A DNA stretch of 64,000 bases from Elusimicrobia bacterium GWA2_56_46 (lineage in GTDB: Bacteria > Elusimicrobiota > Elusimicrobia > Elusimicrobiales > UBA9959). The notes under the pieces were generated by a model, which had not been told where the DNA came from, did not search any database, and was given only the letters and a program-made list of their open reading frames with translations. Numbering within the stretch: position 1 is the first letter of the stretch; each line of letters opens with the position of its first letter. The stretch is taken from NCBI GenBank assembly GCA_001799575.1, contig MGTT01000028.1, positions 1-64,000 of the forward strand. The letters are read 5' to 3'. This document shows positions 32,163 to 40,317 of the stretch, piece by piece. The position numbers were made by a program, and so were the translations under genes.

Positions 32163-34968
32163 AAGCGAGCTGATAGATTCTCTCCTTGGCCGGCTGGATA
32201 AAGTGCGGCAAAACGGCAAGGGCTTCCTTGCCCGCTGCCCCGCGCACGAGGACAAGGAGAATAGCTTGTCTATAAGCACAGGCGACGACGGGCGGGTGCT
32301 GATGAAATGTTTCGCTGGTTGCCGGACCGAAGATGTCCTCGGGCAGCTCGGCCTCAAGATGCGGGACCTGTTCCCGAAACGGCCATCGCAGAAAAGCCTT
32401 ACCGTTTCAGAGTTAGCGGCAGACAAAAAGTTGCCAGAAGACTTCCTTAAAGAGTTGGGTGTCATAGACCAGATAGATCTTTTCGACAAGCAGTTCGTGC
32501 GGATTACTTATCGTCGGCAGGATGGGGCCATGTCGCCGCGTCAGCGCATGCGCTCGGCCCTCAAAGCTAAGGAGGGTTCAGCCTGGTCGAAAGGTAAAGG
32601 CATCTTGATGCCTTACGGCTTATGGAAGCTGTCAATGGCCAAGGAGGCGGGATATCTTGTTCTGGTCGAAGGCGAAAGCGATTGTTGGTCGCTCTGGTTC
32701 CATAAATTCCCGGCACTTGGCCTCCCCGGCGCCGAGATGGCCAAGCTCCTGCAGCCGGAGCAACTTGAAGGTATTCCGCGTATTTATATTTTGCAGGAAC
32801 CTGATCAGGGCGGGGAAAGTTTTGTCAGAGGCGTTGCGCGGCGATTAGCTGAACTTGGGTGGCAGGGTTCGGTGTCTGTAATCACGCTAAACGGTATCAA
32901 AGACGCTAATGACCTGCATAAACACTCACCGGAGAATTTCGAGGCCGCGTTTAGGAAAGCATTAGAAGCCGCCGTTCCTGCGCCTCAGCCGAAAGATAAA
33001 GAAACAGATGCGCCATGCGTGGCCATTCCGGCGATTTGCGCTGATAATAACAACCTTACAGAAGTGACGGGCCTATCCTGGGCGGCTGTGCATAACGCCA
33101 ATCGCCCGCCGAAATGGTTCCGTTGCGGCGGGATACCCATGCGGATCGAGTCCAATGATGACAGCCGCCCGATTTTACGTGATATAACCCAGGACCGGCT
33201 GCGCCACCTGCTCGCCCGGCATATCTTCTGGTACATCAAGAATAAAGATGGCGACCGTGTGCCCGCTTTGCCGCCCATACACGTGGTTAAGGATATGCTG
33301 GCCACGCCGAATATCCCGCTTCCTGTCCTGACCAGAGTAGTGGAATCCCCGGTCTTTGCCCCTGACGGCCGCCTTGAGACCGCGCCGGGCTATCATGAAG
33401 CAAGCCGGACCTATTATGCTCCCGCCCTGGGATTCATCGTCCCTACTGTCTCCGATAAGCCTGATGGCGAAGAATTAACCAAGGCCAAAAATTTGCTAAC
33501 CGAGCTACTGTGCGATTTCCCGTTCGTTTCCGAAGCCGAGCGCGCCCATGCCGTTTCTATGCAGATACTGCCGCATGCGCGTGATCTTATAACCGGGCCG
33601 ACCCCGCTTTACCTGATAGAAGCGCCCTCGCCCGGCACGGGAAAAACCCTGATAACCGATGTTATCACCTATCCCGCGCAGGGCCGGCCGGTAACCACCA
33701 TGACCGAGGGCCGCGATGAGGACGAATACCGCAAACGCATCACGGCCAAGCTGATGACCGGCCCGTCTATTGTCATGCTGGATAACATCAGGCGGCGTCT
33801 GGATTCGGCCGCATTTTCAGCGGCCATCACGTCGCCGTGCTGGGAAGACCGGGTACTGGGGGAATCAAAGATTATCAGCCTCCCCGTGCGCTGTATGTGG
33901 CTGGCGACCGGCAATAATCCGGCGCTTTCGAGCGAGATGGCGAGGCGCACTGTCCGGGTGCGACTGGACGCCAAGATTGATCAGCCCTGGCTGCGGCAGA
34001 GTTTCAGGCATCATGATTTGCGCAGCTGGGTAAAAGAGCATCGCGGGGAGCTGGTATGGGCCAGCCTTACGCTTATCCAATCCTGGCTTAAGGCGGGGCG
34101 GCCATTGGCCAAAGGTCGGACGCTTGGCATGTTCGAATCCTGGTCTGAAGTTATGGGCGGCATCCTGGGTAACGCGGGCATTAGCGGGTTTCTTGGTAAT
34201 CTGGAGCAATTTTACGCTGATTCCGATGCCGAGAGCGCCGCCTGGCGCGTGCTTGTTAAAGCGTGGTGGGATAAATTCGAGGGAGCTGAAGTAGGCGTTT
34301 CCGAACTATTCGAATTGGCTAGCGCACTTGATGACGGGCCTGAGTTGGGAAAGGGCAGCGAAAAGAGCCAGAAGACGCGCTTGGGGCAGGAGCTTGTCAA
34401 AATGCGCGACCGGCAGTTTGGCGAGCTGCGTATTGTCCTGGCAGGCGAACGCCAGCGGGCAAAACGCTGGAAGCTGATCTATATGATCGGCCAGGGCAGT
34501 GAACCTGTGAACCTTAGTGAACCTAATTCAACCCTACCTATAGTTGATGAAAATAATATTCTAAACACTAAGGTAATAGGAAAAGGTTCACCTACGTTCA
34601 CAGGTTCACTTACTCAAGTAGCGCAAACCCTACCTTCAAGTCCAGCCGAATCGCTTTTTAATCCTGACGAACTCGCTTTGCTAAAGGATTCCCCGCCAGA
34701 AGACGTGGCCGGGCTCACGAATCTTAAAAAGGCCTTTCCCGGCAGCACCGTAAGGGCCGTGTTGCCCGCGCCTACTGAGGAACCCATATCCGACACTGAG
34801 CGCAAAGCACTGGAGATGGAGGCGCATCTTAAAGAAGTGTGCAGGCGGAGAAACCTCGCTTTTGCGGATATAGAAAGGTTGTGGCCGTCGGTGGAAAAGC
34901 GCCGCCGCCAGCAGAAAAAGGAGGAACGTGAAAATGAAAAAGATAAAAACGAAAAACCCGGCTGGTGA
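32149..34968 (+). CDS. mobile-element DNA primase-helicase (CHC2-like Zn, TOPRIM, P-loop ATPase)
   Basis: The 939-residue protein starts with a CHC2-type zinc finger (FLARCPAHEDKENS ... MKCFAGCRTEDVLGQLG, about residues 27-65). A TOPRIM domain follows (LVLVEGESDCWSLWFHKFPA, about 165-250; IYILQEPDQGG), then an ATPase with Walker A IEAPSPGTGKTLITD (about 485-500), like DUF927-type plasmid and satellite replication proteins. The C-terminus is basic (KRRRQQKKEERENEKDKNEK). It should prime and unwind the element's own DNA. ATG 32149 overlaps the HTH gene; ATG 32155 is an alternative. Such proteins are typical of satellites and integrative elements with autonomous replication. Confidence 0.85.
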   Translation: MSMNESELIDSLLGRLDKVRQNGKGFLARCPAHEDKENSLSISTGDDGRVLMKCFAGCRTEDVLGQLGLKMRDLFPKRPSQKSLTVSELAADKKLPEDFLKELGVIDQIDLFDKQFVRITYRRQDGAMSPRQRMRSALKAKEGSAWSKGKGILMPYGLWKLSMAKEAGYLVLVEGESDCWSLWFHKFPALGLPGAEMAKLLQPEQLEGIPRIYILQEPDQGGESFVRGVARRLAELGWQGSVSVITLNGIKDANDLHKHSPENFEAAFRKALEAAVPAPQPKDKETDAPCVAIPAICADNNNLTEVTGLSWAAVHNANRPPKWFRCGGIPMRIESNDDSRPILRDITQDRLRHLLARHIFWYIKNKDGDRVPALPPIHVVKDMLATPNIPLPVLTRVVESPVFAPDGRLETAPGYHEASRTYYAPALGFIVPTVSDKPDGEELTKAKNLLTELLCDFPFVSEAERAHAVSMQILPHARDLITGPTPLYLIEAPSPGTGKTLITDVITYPAQGRPVTTMTEGRDEDEYRKRITAKLMTGPSIVMLDNIRRRLDSAAFSAAITSPCWEDRVLGESKIISLPVRCMWLATGNNPALSSEMARRTVRVRLDAKIDQPWLRQSFRHHDLRSWVKEHRGELVWASLTLIQSWLKAGRPLAKGRTLGMFESWSEVMGGILGNAGISGFLGNLEQFYADSDAESAAWRVLVKAWWDKFEGAEVGVSELFELASALDDGPELGKGSEKSQKTRLGQELVKMRDRQFGELRIVLAGERQRAKRWKLIYMIGQGSEPVNLSEPNSTLPIVDENNILNTKVIGKGSPTFTGSLTQVAQTLPSSPAESLFNPDELALLKDSPPEDVAGLTNLKKAFPGSTVRAVLPAPTEEPISDTERKALEMEAHLKEVCRRRNLAFADIERLWPSVEKRRRQQKKEERENEKDKNEKPGW

Positions 34969-35308
34969 GCCGCCGGAGAAGTTGTATACCGGAGGTCCGC
35001 TGATAAGCTGGATAGCCACAAGCGAGTGGGAGGCCGTCTATGCGGTGCCGGAAGGCGAGCGGCTATTCGAAACCAGCCCGTTGATCGGCTGGGCGCTGGT
35101 AGGCGTACCCAAAGATGGCACGAAAAGGCTAATCGCAGAGGTTGCTGGTGTTCGCGCCAAGATAGACGAGCATTTCTTCCTGTGCGGCCATGAAAAACAC
35201 TTTCTTGGGTATCGGCAAGCGGGCGTGAATGCCGACGAGCATTTCAAGAAAGAGGCACTTGCCTATCGCGAGCGCATAAAGCTGGAAGGACGCAAGGGGA
35301 AGCTATGA
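34934..35308 (+). CDS. hypothetical protein, mobile element
   Basis: A 124-residue protein (MKKIKTKNPAGEPPEKLYTG, later FLCGHEKHFLGYRQAGVNAD). ATG 34934 has AGGAGG about 9 bases upstream; a GTG at 34928 is also possible. The first bases overlap the end of the primase gene in another frame. No family is recognised. The four-base overlap with the next gene (35305-35308) shows coupling. Confidence 0.65.
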   Translation: MKKIKTKNPAGEPPEKLYTGGPLISWIATSEWEAVYAVPEGERLFETSPLIGWALVGVPKDGTKRLIAEVAGVRAKIDEHFFLCGHEKHFLGYRQAGVNADEHFKKEALAYRERIKLEGRKGKL

Positions 35309-35898
35309 AACGTAAACCGCAGGCCCGGCACAAGACCGAGGACATCCAGAAGGCTGTCGCCAGGATACAGAACGGCGAGTCGCTTAGCGTCGTAGCTAAG
35401 GATGTCGGCGTTTCAAAGTCTCTCGCCTCGTATTGGGTGGAGCATGCCGACCGGCTGGTTCCTGCGGATTCTGTTTCGTCGTCACCTAAGAGTATACTGC
35501 GCACGCGCCGGTTCATCGAGCAATGCGCCGTCACTATCGCTCTCGCGTTTGAGCGGTTGAAGATCGAACTCAAGAAAGATTCGCCTAAGGGCGTGAAAGA
35601 TTTGGGCTTGTTGATTGCGGTTTTGCACGATAAACAGACTCAGGCCGCGCAGAGGCTTGAGGTCCCGTCGTCGGATGACGACCAGGAATGGTCGGCTTCC
35701 GAGGACACTCTGCTCATCCTGAGGCAGCATAAGTCGAGCAAAGTCAGCACACCTTCTGAAAAAAATATCGTCGAGGCCAGCGTGGACGTGTCCGCCCTCG
35801 AACAACAAAAGACCGCGCCGCCGTCGGACGCGCCAGTCGCCGCATCGCCGCAGAAGGCGGGCGAAACGTCGGCGTTACCGCGTCCTGGAGGCAATTGA
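35305..35898 (+). CDS. HTH protein, candidate terminase small subunit
   Basis: The 197-residue protein has an N-terminal helix-turn-helix of the transposase/terminase-small type (EDIQKAVARIQNGESLSVVA then KDVGVSKSLASYWVEHADRL, about residues 12-52). The middle is helical and the tail is low-complexity and Pro/Ala/Ser-rich. Its position, two genes ahead of the terminase large subunit, and the DNA-binding head make it a candidate small subunit. This is inference from position; the family is not certain. Confidence 0.65.
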   Translation: MKRKPQARHKTEDIQKAVARIQNGESLSVVAKDVGVSKSLASYWVEHADRLVPADSVSSSPKSILRTRRFIEQCAVTIALAFERLKIELKKDSPKGVKDLGLLIAVLHDKQTQAAQRLEVPSSDDDQEWSASEDTLLILRQHKSSKVSTPSEKNIVEASVDVSALEQQKTAPPSDAPVAASPQKAGETSALPRPGGN

Positions 35899-35939
35899 AT
35901 GTGCATTCAAGTGACTATTTCTCGTCGGAGGGCAGGGCT

Positions 35940-36158
35940 ATGAAGACCGCCGGAAAAAATAGCGTAAAAAAGCGGGCCAATAGGCGGCAAGCTCCCCTCT
36001 CGCCCGAGGCTAGAACAAAAACTGGAAATAATTCCGCCAAGCGTTCTAGAACGGGCAAATTCCTCGACGAGAGCGAAACCGGCTGTTTTAGAACGGTTTG
36101 TAGAACAAGGCACTATTTCGTAGAACGGGAGGCTCAAAATGGCACAACCAAAGCGTAA
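35940..36158 (+). CDS. small basic protein overlapping the terminase start
   Basis: A 72-residue, Arg/Lys/Thr-rich frame (MKTAGKNSVKKRANRRQAPL) with a ribosome site (GGAGGGC). It overlaps the terminase gene by 20 bases. Five TAGAAC motifs (36011, 36047, 36089, 36101, 36121) fall inside it. Four are read in one frame as an x-R-T repeat and the fifth in another, so the frame may be a by-product of a repeated DNA site rather than a needed protein. Confidence 0.4.
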   Translation: MKTAGKNSVKKRANRRQAPLSPEARTKTGNNSAKRSRTGKFLDESETGCFRTVCRTRHYFVEREAQNGTTKA

Positions 36159-37713
36159 AACACGGGCTCAGGCGGTGGATCCGCTGTCTGATTTCTTCAC
36201 ATTCGCCAGGGAGACATTGGGCTATGACGCGCTCGGCCCGCTTCACCTGTCCTGGTATGAGGCACTCCTGCGCCACGACCATATGCTGCTCTTATCGCCG
36301 CGCTCGCATCTTAAGACCACGGCGGTTACTGTCGCGTACGCGCTCTGGCGGCTGGCCAAGAACCCGAACCTGCGTATACTGCTGCTTAATGAAATCCTGG
36401 CAAACGCGCAGAGCTTCCTCCATGAGATAAAGGAGCATATCATCAAGAACAAGCGTTTCAAACGGCGCTATGGGCGGCTGGACGTTAACGCCGGGAAATG
36501 GACGGATACCTCTATCACCATCCCGCGCACGAAGATAATGAAAGAGCCGTCCATAGCTGTCTGCGGTGTCCTGGGAACGGTAGTCTCCATGCACCCGGAC
36601 CTTATCCTCGCGGACGACCTGATTTCTGTTAATAATTCGCTTACGATGGGCCAGCGTAACAAGACCTCCCATTGGTTCCGCTCCGTGGTGCTGCCTATGC
36701 TGGAGCCGAAGGGGCAAATAGTCGTGATAGGGACGCGCTATCACTATGCCGACCTTTATTCTGAAATCCTGACCGATCCGGGGTTCGCGAGCTGGCATAA
36801 GATAGTGGAGCGGGCGCAATGGGTGGACGAAGCCGGCCAGAAGCACATCCTGTTCCCTAAACGGTTCCCGGAGGAAGAGCTTCAACGGCTCATGCTGGAA
36901 ATGGGCTCCGCTTCGTTCAACTGCCAGATGCTGAACGACCCAAGCGGTCAGGAGGGCGCGGACTTCAAAGTAGCATGGCTCGACCAAGGTAGATACGAGC
37001 AGCTGCCAGACCGCCCGACTATGTTTACGGGCGTGGACCTAGCTATCGGGCGCTCCGAAGCTAATTCGCGCTTTGCCATAGTCACTATCGCGATGGACCG
37101 CGACGGCACATGCTATATAGTAAACGCCTACCGCGACCGCATCCCATTCGCGGAGCAGCTTAAAGCCGTCAAGCGCATTCATAAGCTGTACCATCCCCGG
37201 CTTATAACTATAGAGGCAAATGGTTACCAGAGCGTTTTCATCGAGACGCTGCGCACCGATCCGGAAACGCGGCTGCTGCCGTTAAAGCCCATCAATACGC
37301 AAGGCGATAAGCACGCCCGGCTGCGCGGGCTGGCGCCATTGCTTGAAAGCGGCGCTATCCGGTTGCCACGGCGCGATATCGGGAACTGGGTGGGGCAGCT
37401 TGAGGAGGAACTTTTACAGTTCCCGCATGGGGCGAACGACGATATGCTGGACGCCTTATGGATAGCGTTGCAGGCCGTAGAAGCCCAGCGCGTTGAGCCG
37501 AGGATTTTATACACGAGCGACCTCGGCGGTGCGGATTCCGAATACTTCGGCCCCCAGAAGCGGAAATGCCATCATTGCGGCAAAATCAGCAAGCCGGAGT
37601 CGGCCATCTGTTCCCACTGCGGGAAACGCTTTATGGAAGATTACATGGACCCAGGCGGGCATGATACGGACCTTGCGGAAGCCCTGCGGCGGTCCCTTGA
37701 GAACAATAGATAA
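36139..37713 (+). CDS. phage-type terminase large subunit with C-terminal zinc ribbons
   Basis: The 524-residue protein has the terminase ATPase (Walker A-like SPRSHLKTTAVT, about residues 53-64; Walker B DLILADDLIS, about 155) and an RNaseH-like nuclease domain with acidic residues in FTGVDLAIGRSE (about 296) and GANDDMLDALW (about 432-442). An extra C-terminal part has two CxxC pairs, KCHHCGK and AICSHCGKRF, i.e. a zinc-ribbon pair, which is unusual for TerL. Terminases cut and package DNA into proheads. No portal, protease or capsid gene follows, so packaging would need a helper phage. Confidence 0.88.
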   Translation: MAQPKRKTRAQAVDPLSDFFTFARETLGYDALGPLHLSWYEALLRHDHMLLLSPRSHLKTTAVTVAYALWRLAKNPNLRILLLNEILANAQSFLHEIKEHIIKNKRFKRRYGRLDVNAGKWTDTSITIPRTKIMKEPSIAVCGVLGTVVSMHPDLILADDLISVNNSLTMGQRNKTSHWFRSVVLPMLEPKGQIVVIGTRYHYADLYSEILTDPGFASWHKIVERAQWVDEAGQKHILFPKRFPEEELQRLMLEMGSASFNCQMLNDPSGQEGADFKVAWLDQGRYEQLPDRPTMFTGVDLAIGRSEANSRFAIVTIAMDRDGTCYIVNAYRDRIPFAEQLKAVKRIHKLYHPRLITIEANGYQSVFIETLRTDPETRLLPLKPINTQGDKHARLRGLAPLLESGAIRLPRRDIGNWVGQLEEELLQFPHGANDDMLDALWIALQAVEAQRVEPRILYTSDLGGADSEYFGPQKRKCHHCGKISKPESAICSHCGKRFMEDYMDPGGHDTDLAEALRRSLENNR

Positions 37714-37728
37714 GCGCATGGGAGGCAT

Positions 37729-38172
37729 ATGAAAATCACTGAAATCCAGGAACACTTGAAGCGGCTCGGCCTGCGTAAAGCATACCGGCCTTACGTGGAG
37801 CCTGAAAGCGGAGCGGCGATGCTCAAGGTCCGCCGTCCGGCGCAGATTGTGGATGGCCGCTTGCACGGCTCCGAGATAGACCTCTATTCCGCCGAGACGT
37901 TCCGCGTCTGGACGGCCAAGAAGAAGAAAGCCAAAACCCTGGCGCAGAAGCATAAGCTGCAGGTCCGGCTGCTGGACGGGGAGGCCGAGTTGTTTGTCCC
38001 GGCCGCCTTAGCGGATACAATTCTGTCCGCGTTCGGAGCATGGACCAGACGCGAGCTGACTCCAGAGCAGTTGGAAGCCGCGCGGGCGCGTATGCGGAAG
38101 GTCCGTAATGGCCTTTCCTTGCGGAAAATCCCTGTCAAGAACGAGGTTACAGGAGCCGGAGGCGGGTATTGA
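37729..38172 (+). CDS. hypothetical protein after terminase
   Basis: A 147-residue basic protein (MKITEIQEHLKRLGLRKAYR). The segment AETFRVWTAKKKKAKTLAQK suggests nucleic-acid binding. No family is recognised; it is too small and without the features of a portal protein. GGGAGGC lies upstream of ATG 37729, 15 bases after the terminase stop, so it is in the same operon. Confidence 0.65.
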   Translation: MKITEIQEHLKRLGLRKAYRPYVEPESGAAMLKVRRPAQIVDGRLHGSEIDLYSAETFRVWTAKKKKAKTLAQKHKLQVRLLDGEAELFVPAALADTILSAFGAWTRRELTPEQLEAARARMRKVRNGLSLRKIPVKNEVTGAGGGY

Positions 38173-38178
38173 GGCTCT

Positions 38179-38376
38179 ATGCACCTGACTGCCCAGGATA
38201 TAGCCGAGTTTCGCAATCTCTACCGGCAACACTATGGGGTGGATCTGAGCGAAGCCGTCGCCCGCGAAAAGGCGGAGCAGTTGCTCCGGCTTGTTAAGGC
38301 AGTGTGGGGCAGTAAATCTCAAAGTCAATCCGGTGGGCAGCGAAGCCCGCCACCTCCCGAATTACATAAGCCTTGA
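38179..38376 (+). CDS. small hypothetical protein
   Basis: A 65-residue protein, mostly helical (MHLTAQDIAEFRNLYRQHYG then VDLSEAVAREKAEQLLRLVK). The pattern xxFRxLYxxxYGxxLSxxxAxExAxxLLxLV is that of small conserved phage and integrative-element proteins often found next to recombinases. It starts 6 bases after the previous stop. Role unknown. Confidence 0.7.
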   Translation: MHLTAQDIAEFRNLYRQHYGVDLSEAVAREKAEQLLRLVKAVWGSKSQSQSGGQRSPPPPELHKP

Positions 38377-38415
38377 TTTCAGGCGGAACGGAGTATATCA
38401 TTCAGGTGTAAGATT

Positions 38416-40035
38416 ATGCAGACATTTACGAATAACGCGAAACCGCACATGAAATATTTCATGTATGCCCGCAAGTCCACGGATTCCGAGGACCGGCAGG
38501 TAGCGTCCATCGATTCCCAGATAGGCGAGTTGTTGAAGATCGCCGGACGGGACGATTTGGATATAGTGGAACGCTTTGCGGAATCCAAGTCGGCGAAAGC
38601 TCCGGGCCGGCCGGTTTTCAACCAAATGATAAAGCGCATAGATCGCGGCGAGGCGCAGGGGATTATCTGCTGGAAGCTGGACCGCCTCGCCCGTAATCCG
38701 ATTGACGGCGGCACAATATCCTGGATGCTTCAGCGGGGCAAGCTGCTGCATATCCAGACCTATGACCGCGCCTATCTGCCTACCGACAATGTGCTGATGA
38801 TGTCGGTCGAATTCGGGATGGCGAACCAGTATGTGCGGGACCTGGCGACAAACGTGAAGCGGGAATTGCGGCGCAAGGCGGAAATGGGCTGGCGTCCGGG
38901 TCAGGCGCCGACCGGCTACCTGAACTCGCCTGACAAGGAGAAAGGAAAACGCATTATCACCCCGGACCCGAACCTCTTCCCTGCCTTACGGCGCATGATT
39001 GGAATGATACTTGCCCGGACGCATACTCTCCCGCAGGTTCACGCGCTTGCGACCAACCAATGGTGCCTGAGGAACCGCAATGGCCGCAAAATAGCGCTGA
39101 GCACTTTTTACAGGATGTTGTCCTTGCCATTTTACTACGGAGCTTATGAATACCCTGGAGGCAGCGGGATTTGGCATCATGGCAATCACGAGCCGCTGCT
39201 CACCAAGGCTGAATTTGATAAATTGCAGGCCATCATTAAGAGCGAAACGACCACGCGGCCCAAAAGCTATTTCTTTGCCTACAGAGGATTGCTGCACTGC
39301 GCCCAATGCGGGGCTTTGGTTACAGCGGAGAATAAACATAAGCGGACTTCCAGCGGCAGGCTTATCGATTACATCTATTACCACTGCACCAGGCGCAAAG
39401 ATCCCAATTGCAGACAGAAATGTATCGAGGAAAAAGATTTGGAGAAGCAGGCGAAGGAACTGCTTGAGCGCATTGAAATCCCCCAGGATTTTTGCGACTG
39501 GGCGGTTCAGAAATTGAGGGGTGAATGCGGCAGGGAAACAGAGATGCGGGCCAACATTATTGACCAGCAACGCAAGGCTTATGACCAGTGCGTTCAGAAA
39601 CTGGACAAGCTGCTGGAACTGCGGCTTTCAGGGGAAATAGACGAGGATCAGTTCCTCGCCAAGAAAGAGGAACTTATCAAAGAAAAGGCCAGACTGACCG
39701 AACTATTGCGAGATAGCGACAACCGCGTGGATGCCTGGCTGATCCAGGCTGAAAAGGCGCTCAATTTCGCGCAAACAGCCAGGGAATCATTTGAAAGCGG
39801 GGATGATACCGTCAAGCGCGAGATTCTGGCCGCACTGGGCACCAACTGGACGCTGAAAGACGGGAAACTGGACGTTCTTATAGAGGAACCGCTGCGGCAT
39901 ATAGGCAATTGCGCCAAAATGGTTCGAACCCTGCAGGAAACGTCGAAAAGCGGGTTCGAACCAGAAAAAAACGCGGCCCGTCGTCGAGAAACGAGTGGGT
40001 CTGCGTATGAGTGTCTAAAAATCCTCCGGGACTAG
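38416..40035 (+). CDS. large serine recombinase (site-specific integrase)
   Basis: The 539-residue protein has a resolvase-type catalytic domain with Ser21 in YARKSTDSEDRQ and the arginine in GIICWKLDRLARN, then the Recombinase domain (about residues 150-280), a zinc ribbon (LLHCAQCGALVTAENK ... CRQKC, about 294-340) and a long coiled coil (about 375-440). This is the complete build of large serine integrases. The gene stops at TAG 40033-40035, which lies inside the 3' end of tRNA-Gln (40024-40094, opposite strand). The last residues are thus encoded by the tRNA, as expected if integration took place there. It most likely integrates and excises the element. Confidence 0.9.
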   Translation: MQTFTNNAKPHMKYFMYARKSTDSEDRQVASIDSQIGELLKIAGRDDLDIVERFAESKSAKAPGRPVFNQMIKRIDRGEAQGIICWKLDRLARNPIDGGTISWMLQRGKLLHIQTYDRAYLPTDNVLMMSVEFGMANQYVRDLATNVKRELRRKAEMGWRPGQAPTGYLNSPDKEKGKRIITPDPNLFPALRRMIGMILARTHTLPQVHALATNQWCLRNRNGRKIALSTFYRMLSLPFYYGAYEYPGGSGIWHHGNHEPLLTKAEFDKLQAIIKSETTTRPKSYFFAYRGLLHCAQCGALVTAENKHKRTSSGRLIDYIYYHCTRRKDPNCRQKCIEEKDLEKQAKELLERIEIPQDFCDWAVQKLRGECGRETEMRANIIDQQRKAYDQCVQKLDKLLELRLSGEIDEDQFLAKKEELIKEKARLTELLRDSDNRVDAWLIQAEKALNFAQTARESFESGDDTVKREILAALGTNWTLKDGKLDVLIEEPLRHIGNCAKMVRTLQETSKSGFEPEKNAARRRETSGSAYECLKILRD

Positions 40036-40094
40036 GATTCGAACCTAGACAAAGCGGTTCAGAGCCGCTTGTGCTACCGTTACACCATCCCGGA
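40024..40094 (-). tRNA. tRNA-Gln (CTG)
   Basis: On the minus strand the acceptor TCCGGGA (40094-40088) pairs with TCCCGGA (40031-40025), with G as discriminator. The anticodon stem AGCGG/CCGCT encloses the loop CTCTGAA with anticodon CTG. The T-arm holds GGTTCGAATCC. U1-A72 is the bacterial glutamine identity pair. CCA is not encoded. The 3' end overlaps the serine recombinase stop codon. Confidence 0.93.
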
Positions 40095-40104
40095 AGATTG
40101 GATT

Positions 40105-40133
40105 ATTATATATTTTCCAGGACGCCCTGCCAA
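40105..40133 (-). promoter_or_regulatory. promoter of tRNA-Gln
   Basis: On the minus strand TTGGCA (40128-40133), a 17-base spacer and a perfect TATAAT (40105-40110) lie just ahead of the tRNA; the predicted start is about 4 bases before its 5' end. Confidence 0.75.
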
Positions 40134-40217
40134 CCGGCGGCGCTATTTAGTAGAATAATACCGTTGCGTATCCCGCAATTGCCGAAGCCGTGAACTTTGC
40201 GTTCCGGGCCAAAAGTG

Positions 40218-40289
40218 CGGGGCATAGTGAAATGGTTCTCACGCGTGCTTTGGGAGCATGAGTTCCAGGTTCAATTCCTGGTGCCCCGA
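40218..40289 (+). tRNA. tRNA-Pro (TGG)
   Basis: The acceptor CGGGGCA (40218-40224) pairs with TGCCCCG (40282-40288); the discriminator is A. The anticodon stem CGTGC/GCATG encloses TTTGGGA with anticodon TGG, and the T-arm has GGTTCAATTCC. C1-G72 is the typical bacterial proline pair. CCA is not encoded. It is transcribed towards the PAP2 phosphatase gene, 29 bases away. Confidence 0.93.
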
Positions 40290-40317
40290 TCTTAAGTGTT
40301 TTCAGGAGTCAATTAAT

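Noticed and set aside
36011-36126. CRISPR or iteron-type origin
   Set aside because: The TAGAAC units are only 6 bases with uneven spacing (12-42), and no replication initiator of the iteron type is next to them; a packaging site fits better.
40020-40045. second attachment-site copy of the tRNA-Gln 3' end elsewhere in the window
   Set aside because: I looked around 6.8, 11.9, 28.5 and 31 kb and saw no convincing repeat of this stretch, so the element's other border is not assigned.
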